64,000 nt of DNA from an uncultured Clostridia bacterium (GTDB lineage Bacteria > Bacillota > Clostridia > Christensenellales > CAG-138). The position numbers and the translations under genes are program-made. Positions 57,424-64,000 of the stretch are shown piece after piece (position 1 is the stretch's first letter; each line of letters opens with the position of its first letter). The stretch is taken from assembly GCA_947168565.1 (NCBI GenBank), contig CAMVMM010000007.1, forward strand, positions 1 through 64,000. Direction: 5' to 3'. The notes beneath the pieces were generated by a model. It did no database searches. It had not been told where the DNA came from and was given only the letters and a program-made list of their open reading frames with translations.

Positions 57424-58470
57424 TTAATTCAGCGCGTCCTTTAAAACCGAAAGGTTCTTTTCCATAATGCTCAAATACGATGCGCCGTTTTTCACCTTCT
57501 CCATCGTGACAGACTGCATGGAGTCAAGCGTCAGTATCCGCTGATCCTTCGTGGTTGTCGCGTTCCTGATGGTTTCGGCTATTCTGCCGTCCGAGCTTTC
57601 GATCTGCATGATCGCCCTCAGGCCGAGCTCATCCGCCTTGTTTGCAAGAAAAACGATGGTTTCAAAGCTTGCCTCTGTCTCCGCGCTGCATCCGGCAAAC
57701 GCGGCGTAATAATCAAGCGCGTAATCGTCCGTAAGGTAGCGGAACGGGAACCTGTCTCCAAAAAGCAGCGTCCTTATTTTTGCGGAGGAAGCGGCGGCTT
57801 CGTATTCGCCGTCAAGCTTATTAAGCCTTTGGATATACTCTTCCGAATTTTTCCTGTATTCGGCAGCATTTTCGGGATCGATCAAGCAGAGCTTTTCGGC
57901 TATAAAGGCGCAGAACTCGGCCGCGTTGCGAAGCGAGAGCCACACGTGCTCATCGTATTCCGCCCCGCCATGCTCATGCTCATCCCCCTCATGCTCATGC
58001 TCGTTTTCATGCTCATGCTCGTTTTCATGCTCATGCTCGTTTTCATGCTCATGCTCATGCTCATGCTCTTCCTGCATGCCCTCCTTTATTTCCTCCTGCT
58101 TCACCTTATCGCCGAGCACGTCCATAAGGTTCACCACGACCATATCCTTTTTGACCGTGCTTTTCAGCGCCTCCCGCACCCAGCTATCGGATTCGCCGCC
58201 CGTGTAAATCAACATATCGCAGGAGGAGATTTTGACGATATCCTCCGCCGACGGCTGAAAGCTGTGCAGATCCACGCCGCTGTCAAGAAGCAGGGTGATA
58301 TCCGCATTCTCCGCGCGGCTGCCCAATATATTTTTGACCCAATCGTATTGCGGAAAAACGGTGACAACGATGCTGAGCCCGCCGTTCTGTTTTGTGCCGT
58401 TCGTGCCGCATGCCGCCGGTACCGATGAAACCAGCAGCAGGCAGAGAAGTGTGGTAAAAAATCTTTTCAT
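57424..58470 (-). CDS. znuA: Zinc ABC transporter substrate-binding lipoprotein (ZnuA/AdcA-like)
   Basis: A 348-residue lipoprotein of the cluster A-I binding proteins. The signal peptide ends at VPAAC with Cys21. Zinc ligands fit His69 in DLHSFQPS and His175 in DEHVWLS. Between them, residues 135-168 form a His/Glu-rich loop of about 16 His (HEHEHENEHEH repeats), typical of ZnuA and taken to gather zinc. The start at 58470 has AGGAAAGG five bases upstream; the longer frame overlaps zur. The gene is one base behind the zur stop, so both share the Zur-controlled promoter. Confidence 0.93.
   Translation of the reverse strand: MKRFFTTLLCLLLVSSVPAACGTNGTKQNGGLSIVVTVFPQYDWVKNILGSRAENADITLLLDSGVDLHSFQPSAEDIVKISSCDMLIYTGGESDSWVREALKSTVKKDMVVVNLMDVLGDKVKQEEIKEGMQEEHEHEHEHENEHEHENEHEHENEHEHEGDEHEHGGAEYDEHVWLSLRNAAEFCAFIAEKLCLIDPENAAEYRKNSEEYIQRLNKLDGEYEAAASSAKIRTLLFGDRFPFRYLTDDYALDYYAAFAGCSAETEASFETIVFLANKADELGLRAIMQIESSDGRIAETIRNATTTKDQRILTLDSMQSVTMEKVKNGASYLSIMEKNLSVLKDALN
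57969..58070. repeat. Tandem repeat encoding the His-rich zinc loop
   Basis: An 18-base unit (TGCTCGTTTTCATGCTCA on the + strand) is repeated three times, flanked by shorter CATGCT copies, inside znuA. The unit length is a multiple of three, so copy-number change would alter loop length without shifting the frame. Confidence 0.8.
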
Positions 58471-58471
58471 A

Positions 58472-58864
58472 TCAGCCTTTCCTGCATTTTTCGCAAACGC
58501 CGTGCAGCACCGTTGTGCCGCTGTCGACCTCAAAATTTGAATCCCGCCTCACGTTTTCAATGAGCGCGTTTGTGGACGGAATATTCATGTGGAAGGTTTT
58601 TCCGCATTTAAAGCACTCCATGTGCAGATGCTCCCTGCACTCCGGCGAACCCGTATACCTGTAAAAGATGCGCTTGGTGCCCGAAACGGTGATCCGCTTC
58701 ACGCACCCGTTTTTTTCAAGCGCAGACAGATTGCGGTATACGGCGCTTTTGCTGATCGCATCATTGCCCAGCAAGGCGATGATCTGATCCGCGCTCAGAT
58801 TCTCGTCCCGATGGCGCTCAAGCGCTTCGATCAATGCCCTTCTTTGCTTTGTGGTGTAGCTCAT
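58472..58864 (-). CDS. zur: Fur-family regulator, probably Zur
   Basis: A 130-residue Fur-family repressor. The winged helix is RRALIEALERHRDENLSADQ and following DAISKSAVYRNLSALEK, the metal-binding segment is HLHMECFKCGKTFHM near 80-95, and the C-terminus has a CxxC (VCEKCRKG), giving the structural zinc site with the first CxxC. Operon position with ZnuABC points to Zur. The start at 58864 is chosen because GGGAGG lies eight bases upstream (a TTG sits one codon before). It should bind the operator at 58882-58904 when zinc is plentiful. Confidence 0.92.
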   Translation of the reverse strand: MSYTTKQRRALIEALERHRDENLSADQIIALLGNDAISKSAVYRNLSALEKNGCVKRITVSGTKRIFYRYTGSPECREHLHMECFKCGKTFHMNIPSTNALIENVRRDSNFEVDSGTTVLHGVCEKCRKG

Positions 58865-58881
58865 CAAAACCGCCTCCCGAT

Positions 58882-58904
58882 AATTTGCGATAAAGTCGCA
58901 AATT
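58882..58904. promoter_or_regulatory. Zur/Fur box of the zinc operon
   Basis: AATTTGCGA and TCGCAAATT form a perfect nine-base inverted repeat with a five-base centre, lying directly downstream of the -10 element and 18 bases before the zur start. Confidence 0.85.
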
Positions 58905-58905
58905 C

Positions 58906-58934
58906 ATTATAGCCCACAAGCAGCCGTGTGTCAA
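58906..58934 (-). promoter_or_regulatory. Promoter of the zur-znu operon
   Basis: On the minus strand perfect TTGACA (complement of 58929-58934), 17-base spacer and perfect TATAAT (complement of 58906-58911), next to the Zur box. Confidence 0.92.
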
Positions 58935-59032
58935 GCGCTTTTGCCTTCGTACCGCCTTTTTTTCGCGGCAAAACTTTTCCGCATTTAAAATATCGAGAGC
59001 AGGCGAGCGGATTTTTCGCAGAATCAATAAAG

Positions 59033-59070
59033 AAAATCTTGATCGACACTTGAGCGTCGATCAAGATTTT
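59033..59070 (-). terminator. Long perfect hairpin after the PepSY gene
   Basis: AAAATCTTGATCGAC and GTCGATCAAGATTTT pair over 15 bases with an eight-base loop. It lies about 100 bases past the PepSY gene and can terminate on either strand. Confidence 0.78.
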
Positions 59071-59167
59071 ACGAAGCGGGCGCAGAGGAAAAGCTGCCGT
59101 CCGAAACAAGGTTTTAGGCGTAGGACAGTATCAGGAGCCGGAAATCAAAGCTTTCCCATGCCCCGTA

Positions 59168-59773
59168 TCAGATCGCGGGAGCGGCCTCGGCTGCACCGTT
59201 TTGCGCCGCCTCTCCCCCGCTGCCCTGCATGGCTCCGGAGCTCTGCGGCCTTCCGTGACGGCCGCCCTCGTTCGTCACCTCGGAAACGGTTTTATCCAGC
59301 ACCGCTCCGCTCACGGGGTCTATCCTATAGGAATAACTTTGGTTTTCATAGGTGAATTTCACCTTGTAAACCGTCGTGCCGTCCTTATCCGAAACGCGCG
59401 ATCTCAGCTTTTGCACCTGCTCGGCGGTGAGCCCCGCATCCGCAAGCGCAGCGGCTTTGGCGGCGTCCTTGCCTATCGCGCCCTCGGGCTCGGCTGCCTC
59501 GGCGGGCTTTGCGCCGTGACCGTGGCCGTGACCGTGGCCTCGACCATGGCAGCTGCCGCCGCGCTCGGCCGTTTCGCCCCTGGCATTCCCCGCCCCTGCC
59601 TGCGCTTTTCCGAGGTCGCCGTTTTCTTGGGGAGCCTCGATGGCGGGAATCTCGTTTGCGGGAGCTTGGGACTCTCCGGATGAGGATGCCTGCGCGAGCG
59701 CCCCGGGAAGGGTGACCGCGCTCAGAATGCCTGCGCCGATGAGCGCCGCTGCGATGATTTTGACGTGTTTCAA
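59168..59773 (-). CDS. Exported PepSY-domain protein with His/Gly stretch
   Basis: A 201-residue exported protein. I choose the TTG at 59773: it has AAAGGAG eight bases upstream and then gives a clean signal peptide (KHVKIIAAALIGAGIL ... ALA), whereas the ATG at 59815 lacks a ribosome site. After a Glu/Ala/Gly linker comes a GRGHGHGHGHG stretch that may bind metal, then a PepSY domain (EGAIGKDAAKAAALADAGLT and VYKVKFTYENQSYSYRIDP). PepSY proteins often sit beside two-component systems and may tune an extracytoplasmic protease or sensor. The gene is divergent from such a system. Confidence 0.85.
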   Translation of the reverse strand: MKHVKIIAAALIGAGILSAVTLPGALAQASSSGESQAPANEIPAIEAPQENGDLGKAQAGAGNARGETAERGGSCHGRGHGHGHGHGAKPAEAAEPEGAIGKDAAKAAALADAGLTAEQVQKLRSRVSDKDGTTVYKVKFTYENQSYSYRIDPVSGAVLDKTVSEVTNEGGRHGRPQSSGAMQGSGGEAAQNGAAEAAPAI

Positions 59774-59935
59774 ATGAATCAACTCCTTTTTTTGTTTTTT
59801 CGCGGTCTTTTTCATCCGCTGACTGCATTATAACCCGCTTCCGCCCCATTAATCCCCGAAAAGAAGCGGCGAAATTTACGAAAATCATACGAAAAGCCGC
59901 GTATGATCTGCGGCAGGCTTTTCGCGCCCGGATCA

Positions 59936-59964
59936 TTGCGTTTAAAGAAAAAAGCTGATACAAT
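59936..59964 (+). promoter_or_regulatory. Promoter of the two-component operon
   Basis: TTGCGT at 59936-59941, 17-base spacer and TACAAT at 59959-59964. Confidence 0.6.
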
Positions 59965-60008
59965 TAAGCCAGTATAGTGCCGAGGGGCGCAAAGCCGAGG
60001 TTAAATGA

Positions 60009-60713
60009 ATGGAAGAAAAAAGAAAAACCGTTTATATTGCCGATGACGACGACAGCATACGGCAGATAGTTAAAACCTTTCTTGTGAACGACGGCTATAT
60101 AACCGAGGATTTTTCCACGGGGGACGCGCTTTTTGAAAGGTTTGAGCAGAAAAGCTGCGAGCTTGTGATACTGGACGTGATGATGCCGGGCACGGACGGC
60201 TTCGGAATACTGACGAAGCTGCGGAAGATAAGCACCGTGCCTGTTATAATGCTGACCGCGCGGGATTCGGAAAACGACCTTGCCATGGGGCTTGGGCTTG
60301 GCAGCGACGATTACATCACCAAGCCCTTTTCGGCCATGGCGCTTCTGATGCGCGTGCGGGCAATATTCCGAAGGATAGAATTTGAAAGCAGCAAATACGT
60401 TAAGCCCGCTGCGGCGGGTGCGGGCTTTGGGCCGCTCGAGCTTGACGAAGCCTCAAGAAGCGTGCGCGTCGGCGGCGAACCGTTGGCGCTGACCCCCACC
60501 GAATACGGCGTGCTGCGCGATCTTATGCTGCATGCGGGCGAGGCGGTTTCCCGCGACGAGCTGCTTGAGCGGGTGTGGGGCTTTGAGGCGGTGGTGGAAA
60601 CGCGCGCCACGGACGACACCGTGCGCAGGCTGCGCCAAAAGCTTGCGGGAAGCGGCGTGAATATTGCGGCTGTATGGGGCTACGGCTTCAGGCTTGAGGA
60701 AGCTGGCAAATGA
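60009..60713 (+). CDS. OmpR/PhoB-family response regulator
   Basis: A 234-residue response regulator. The receiver domain has the acidic pocket DDDD at 12-15, the phosphorylated Asp in VILDVMMPG (about 56), Thr in MLTARD and Lys in YITKPF. The C-terminal winged helix shows LTPTEYGVLRDLMLHAGE and VWGYGFRLE. The stop overlaps the start of the kinase gene by four bases. A PepSY protein is encoded divergently and a beta-helix lipoprotein downstream; they are candidate targets. Confidence 0.94.
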   Translation: MEEKRKTVYIADDDDSIRQIVKTFLVNDGYITEDFSTGDALFERFEQKSCELVILDVMMPGTDGFGILTKLRKISTVPVIMLTARDSENDLAMGLGLGSDDYITKPFSAMALLMRVRAIFRRIEFESSKYVKPAAAGAGFGPLELDEASRSVRVGGEPLALTPTEYGVLRDLMLHAGEAVSRDELLERVWGFEAVVETRATDDTVRRLRQKLAGSGVNIAAVWGYGFRLEEAGK

Positions 60714-62044
60714 AAGGAAAGATACGTCTAAAAACCAAGCTGCTGCTCACCTTCGCGGGGCTGACGAGCGCTCTGCTTATCGCCGTGATGCTTATTTTCA
60801 ATCTTTCCATTCGGGGCTACATAAATTCAAGCGTAAACTCCCGGCTTGAAAGCATGAATACCGCCGTGGAGGACGAGCGGCGCGGGCATGGCAAGCCTTT
60901 TGACAACAGGCCCGACAGGTTCACCGGCGCAAGGGGCAGCGCGATAGTTTTGAGCGAAAGCGGCGATATAATCAGCGTGCTGCACGGCGATGAGGACACG
61001 GCCGCCGTGATCGCGGAAAAATATCGCAGCGGCGCGCTCACAAAGGGCGCGTATACCACCGTTTCCACGGAGGACGGCACCTTTGCCGTTGCCGTTGCGG
61101 ACGATCCCGTTCAAAAGGGCTCCCTGCTGGTTTCCTTTCTGGATATTACGGCGATAAGCGGGCTTGCCGCAAGGGTAAACATAGTATTGATGCTGCTTAT
61201 AGCGGCGGCGATAGTGCTTTGCTTCGTGCTGAGCCGCTTTTTTGCAAGGGCGATCTCAAAGCCCGTTCAGGACCTTTCGGACTATGCGCGGAGCATCGGC
61301 GAGGGCGACCTTGAGATAAGGCGCATGGATTTTCGTGAGCTGGAGTTTGCCGGGCTTGCCGATTCCATGCGTGATATGGCGGCGAATCTGAAGGAGGCGA
61401 AGGCCGGGCAGGAGGTGTTTTTTCAGAACGTGTCGCACGAGCTTCGCACGCCGCTGACAAGCATACGCGGCAGCGCTGAGGGCATAGTGTACGGCGTTAT
61501 GGAGCCCGTTGAGGCGGGAAACACGATCATACGCGAAACGGAGCGGCTCACCGCCATGGTGGAGGATATTCTTTATATCTCCCGAATAAATAAAACCGAG
61601 CCCGCCGAGAGCGCAGAGCCCATGGATATAAGGGAAACGCTTTCGCTCTGCGCCTCCGAGCAGCGCGCCGAGGCCGCGAAAAGGGGGCTGCACTTTGAAT
61701 TCGATTTTGACGATGCGCCCGCGCTTGTGAGAATACGCGCCAAGGACGCGGAGCGGATTTTCGGCAACCTGGTTTCAAACGCGATAAGATACGCAAAAAG
61801 CGCGATAAGCCTTTCCTGCCATGATACGGGCGAGGGCATCACCGTGCGCATCAGCGACGACGGCCCCGGCATACCCGAAAAGGATCTGCCGCATATCTTT
61901 GAAAGGTTTTACAAGGGCGAGGGCGGCAAGCACGGCATAGGGCTTGCGATCGCGCGGGAGGCAGCGGAAGCCTATCACGGCAGCCTTGAGGCCTCAAACG
62001 CGCCCGGCGCGGTGTTTACCGCAAGCTTTCCCAGGGCGGAATAG
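60710..62044 (+). CDS. Membrane sensor histidine kinase
   Basis: A 444-residue sensor kinase. Two membrane helices (about 10-32 and 157-180) enclose a periplasmic-type sensor of about 125 residues. A HAMP domain follows (RFFARAISKPVQDLSDYARS), then the phospho-acceptor His in NVSHELRTPLTSIRG (about 245), and the ATPase domain with N-box FGNLVSNAIRYA, DDGPGIPEKD and GIGLAIA. It is a typical orthodox kinase paired with the upstream regulator through a four-base overlap. The signal is unknown; the gene ends near a hairpin terminator. Confidence 0.94.
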   Translation: MKGKIRLKTKLLLTFAGLTSALLIAVMLIFNLSIRGYINSSVNSRLESMNTAVEDERRGHGKPFDNRPDRFTGARGSAIVLSESGDIISVLHGDEDTAAVIAEKYRSGALTKGAYTTVSTEDGTFAVAVADDPVQKGSLLVSFLDITAISGLAARVNIVLMLLIAAAIVLCFVLSRFFARAISKPVQDLSDYARSIGEGDLEIRRMDFRELEFAGLADSMRDMAANLKEAKAGQEVFFQNVSHELRTPLTSIRGSAEGIVYGVMEPVEAGNTIIRETERLTAMVEDILYISRINKTEPAESAEPMDIRETLSLCASEQRAEAAKRGLHFEFDFDDAPALVRIRAKDAERIFGNLVSNAIRYAKSAISLSCHDTGEGITVRISDDGPGIPEKDLPHIFERFYKGEGGKHGIGLAIAREAAEAYHGSLEASNAPGAVFTASFPRAE

Positions 62045-62131
62045 AATCGGCCTTTGATGAAGACTATTCCTTTTCGGCTTTTGAATCGGATTTGATTTCG
62101 GGCGGCATTCGGCTGTTTGCCGCAAAAAACG

Positions 62132-62158
62132 GAGCCTCGGCGAAGCTGGGGCTCTTTT
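62132..62158 (+). terminator. Terminator after the histidine kinase gene
   Basis: GAGCC and GGCTC pair around a 13-base partly paired loop, followed by TTTT at 62155-62158. It is only moderately strong. Confidence 0.6.
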
Positions 62159-62216
62159 CGTATGCTTTGCGTATTTTTCGCCGCTCTTTTTCGGAGATAC
62201 GGCTTAAATAAGCGGG

Positions 62217-62222
62217 TATAAT
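62217..62222 (+). promoter_or_regulatory. -10 element before the beta-helix lipoprotein gene
   Basis: A perfect TATAAT stands 33 bases before the start codon. The expected -35 position (GAGATA) is poor, so an activator, perhaps the nearby response regulator, may be needed. Confidence 0.5.
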
Positions 62223-62255
62223 AAAGCCAGCAAAAAAGCAAAGGGGGTGTTTCAA

Positions 62256-63578
62256 ATGAAACACGGCATTATCAAAAAAACCTTTTCGGCGGCGCTCTCC
62301 ATGGCGCTTATCGCCTCCATCGCGGCGCTTGGCGCGTGCGGCATAAGGATCGCGGAGGAAGGCGCAGACGTTCAAGCGGGCGCTCAAAGTGCGGCGTATT
62401 CAAGCACGGTTTCAAGCACGGTTTCAAGCGCGAATACCGCAGAAAGCGCGGACGCTTCCGCATTCACCGCCGCATCGACGGTCTCCACTCAAACGGAGCT
62501 TGCCGCAAGCGCGTTTTCAAGCAGGGATCTTTCGGGCGAATACGATGCACAGGGCGCGGTGCTCATTTCGCTTGAGGGCGGCACGGCAAGCGCTTCCTCC
62601 GAAAGCGTAACCGTAAGCGGCTCCACCATCACCATTACCGCCGCAGGCACCTATATCATAAGCGGCACGCTCGATAACGGCAGCATCATAGTGAACGCAG
62701 GCAAGGAGGATAAGGTGCAGCTCGTGCTGAACGGCGCGAAGATACATTCCGAGGATTATGCCGCGATCTACGTTTTCCAGGCGGACAAGGTGTTTATCTC
62801 CCTTGCGGACGGCACGGAAAACAGCCTTTCAAACGGCGGAAGCTTCACTCAGCGCGATGAACACAACGTGGACGGCGTTATCTACTCAAGGGACGACGTC
62901 ACCCTGAATGGCGGCGGCGCGCTTACCATAGCTTCACCCGCCGAAAACGGCATCGTGAGCAAGGATGAGCTTGTGATAACCGGCGGCAGCTATTCCGTTA
63001 CCGCCGGCGGGCACGCGCTTCAGGGCAAGGACAGCATTGCGATCTCGGACGGCAGCTTTACCCTCAGCTCCGGCAAGGACGCGCTGCATTCGGAAAACTC
63101 CGATGACGACGCCCTTGGCACTATATACGTCTGCGGCGGCAGCTTCAATATAAGCGCCGCGGACGACGGGATCCACGCCACCTCGCTGCTTCAGATAGAC
63201 GGCGGCAAATTCGAGATTGCGGCGGCGGAGGGGCTTGAATCGACCTATATCCTTATAAACGGCGGCGATATCTCCGTCACATCGGGCGACGACGGCATAA
63301 ACGCCTCGCTCAAATCCTCCGCCTATTACCACACGGTGGAGATAAACGGCGGCAGCATCACCATCTCCATGGCAAGGGGCGATACGGACGGCATCGATTC
63401 CAACGGAAACCTTATCGTAACCGGCGGCGAAATAAATATCACCGGCCAATCCGCCTTTGACTGCGACGGCACCATAACCCACACCGGCGGCACTATCACG
63501 ATAAACGGACGGCAGGCTTCGCAGATAAGCTCCCAAATGACGGGCGGCCGGGGCGGCTTCGGCGGCGGATGGCGCTGA
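62256..63578 (+). CDS. Beta-helix carbohydrate-binding lipoprotein (Cthe_2159/DUF4353-like)
   Basis: A 440-residue lipoprotein. The lipobox ALGAC ends the signal peptide, and a Ser/Thr/Ala-rich linker runs to about 90. From there the protein is a right-handed beta-helix with repeated turns such as DGVIYSRDDVTLNGGG, NGIVSKDELVITGGS and DGINAS. This matches the 'carbohydrate-binding domain-containing' family of Cthe_2159, a cellulose and polygalacturonate binder. The C-terminus is GRGGFGGGWR. The start at 62256 has GGGGGTG six bases upstream. It lies just behind the two-component genes and may be part of their output. Confidence 0.87.
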   Translation: MKHGIIKKTFSAALSMALIASIAALGACGIRIAEEGADVQAGAQSAAYSSTVSSTVSSANTAESADASAFTAASTVSTQTELAASAFSSRDLSGEYDAQGAVLISLEGGTASASSESVTVSGSTITITAAGTYIISGTLDNGSIIVNAGKEDKVQLVLNGAKIHSEDYAAIYVFQADKVFISLADGTENSLSNGGSFTQRDEHNVDGVIYSRDDVTLNGGGALTIASPAENGIVSKDELVITGGSYSVTAGGHALQGKDSIAISDGSFTLSSGKDALHSENSDDDALGTIYVCGGSFNISAADDGIHATSLLQIDGGKFEIAAAEGLESTYILINGGDISVTSGDDGINASLKSSAYYHTVEINGGSITISMARGDTDGIDSNGNLIVTGGEINITGQSAFDCDGTITHTGGTITINGRQASQISSQMTGGRGGFGGGWR

Positions 63579-63592
63579 ACTCAATCTGCGCT

Positions 63593-63846
63593 GAAACGGC
63601 AATCGGCGGTTAAACGGCAATCGGCGGTGAAACGACAATCGGCGGTGAAGCGGCAATCGGCACTGAAACGGCAATCGGCGCTGAAACGGCAATCGGCGCT
63701 GAAACGGCAATCGGTGCTGAACGGCAATCGGCGCTGAAACGGCAATCCGGCAATCGGCGGTGAAACGGCAATCGGCGGTGAAGCGGCAATCGGCGGTGAA
63801 GCGGCAATCGGCGGTGAAGCGGCAATCGGCGGTGAAGCGGCGCGGC
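63593..63846. repeat. 18-bp minisatellite (about 13 copies)
   Basis: Units of the form GAARCGGCAATCGGCGGT follow one another from 63593 to 63846, with point variants, one 17-base unit and one unit carrying an 8-base duplication. Because 18 is a multiple of three, all six frames stay open and give spurious His/Arg/Leu-rich or Ala/Gly-rich frames. It begins 15 bases after the lipoprotein stop codon. Confidence 0.93.
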
Positions 63847-63880
63847 CATGAGGCGCAGAAAAGTGAATATAGATATAGAA

Positions 63881-63914
63881 AAACGCTCCCTTCGCTTTGG
63901 CGAAGGGAGCGTTT
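63881..63914 (-). terminator. Bidirectional terminator at the right edge
   Basis: AAACGCTCCCTTCGC and GCGAAGGGAGCGTTT form a perfect 15-base stem with a TTTG loop. On the minus strand five T residues follow. It probably ends the leftward gene at the right edge and any read-through of the lipoprotein gene. Confidence 0.85.
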
Positions 63915-63931
63915 GCTTTGAGCTTTTGAGC

Positions 63932-64000
63932 GTTAGGCGGAGCGGTCGAGGCGCTTTTTCGCCCGATCCAGTCCGTAGGATCGCAGAGCGATGCCCGATC
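63932..64000 (-). CDS. C-terminal end of an unknown gene running off the window
   Basis: On the minus strand an open frame enters from the right edge and ends at TAA (complement of 63932-63934). The last residues read LRSYGLDRAKKRLDRSA, a basic helical tail. It stands just before a strong terminator, which supports a real gene end. The family cannot be told from 22 residues. Confidence 0.45.

Noticed and set aside
62934..63849. Arg/His/Leu-repeat proteins read from the minisatellite
   Set aside because: An 18-bp tandem repeat gives open frames in every phase; no ribosome site or conserved part supports expression.

Overview
The window looks like chromosomal DNA from a GC-rich, anaerobic, endospore-forming Clostridia (Bacillota) species, probably a gut or fermentative lineage. 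The spore genes (BofA, YabP, YabQ, a YlmC/YmxH-type PRC-barrel protein), the YaaL-BofA neighbour pair, three secreted dockerin-bearing proteins, an electron-bifurcating type Etf/acyl-CoA dehydrogenase operon and consensus sigma-A promoters with strong Shine-Dalgarno sequences all point that way. No rRNA or marker gene fixes the genus.

Layout. 1-3.4 kb: leftward redox operon (ferritin-like protein, FMN reductase, small winged-helix protein, OhrR-like MarR regulator, radical SAM enzyme, a 52-residue membrane protein, an MBL-fold hydrolase cut by an IS end). 3.5-6.3 kb: TetR regulator, tRNA-Tyr, a hairpin-rich repeat field, a secreted LRR-dockerin protein. 6.4-14 kb: GH3-family acyl-amide synthetase, Ntn amide hydrolase, and an ABC exporter whose permease carries a very long coiled coil. 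14.3-18.9 kb: SAH hydrolase, cell-wall amidase, YaaL, BofA, MTA/SAH deaminase. 19-22.2 kb: leftward MBOAT / DUF4358 lipoprotein / SGNH-hydrolase cluster, probably for O-acylation of a surface polymer. 22.4-25 kb: tRNA-Ser followed by a 48-bp duplication of its 3' end and an AT-richer island with a controller-regulated type II restriction-modification system. 25-34.5 kb: TldD/TldE, glycerate 2-kinase, oligoendopeptidase F, acyl-CoA dehydrogenase-EtfB-EtfA. 34.7-37.4 kb: Cd/Zn-type P1B ATPase with HMA chaperone and CadC-like repressor. 37.6-38.9 kb: XRE repressor, frameshifted ImmA-like remnant, orphan toxin tip with immunity protein. 39-43.5 kb: YabP/YabQ, then an esterase-acyltransferase fusion with a zinc-ribbon membrane protein. 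43.6-48 kb: tandem paralogous clan-CD-like cysteine peptidases with dockerins. 48-55 kb: PanE-like reductase, acyltransferase 3, YlmC/YmxH, a low-complexity unknown, a VWA protein, CstA. 55-59 kb: Zur-controlled zinc importer. 59-64 kb: PepSY protein, two-component system, beta-helix lipoprotein, an 18-bp minisatellite, and the tail of a gene that runs off the right edge.

The most unusual parts are the adjacent amide-forming and amide-cleaving enzymes (GH3 plus Ntn hydrolase), the esterase-acyltransferase fusion, the gene-converted tandem dockerin peptidases, the restriction-modification island behind a duplicated tRNA-Ser end, the orphan toxin/immunity pair, and several repeat families (hairpin array after tRNA-Tyr, two dispersed 54-bp palindromes, terminator duplicates around a palindromic insert, minisatellite). 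All family calls were made by reading translated sequence. No database search was possible.
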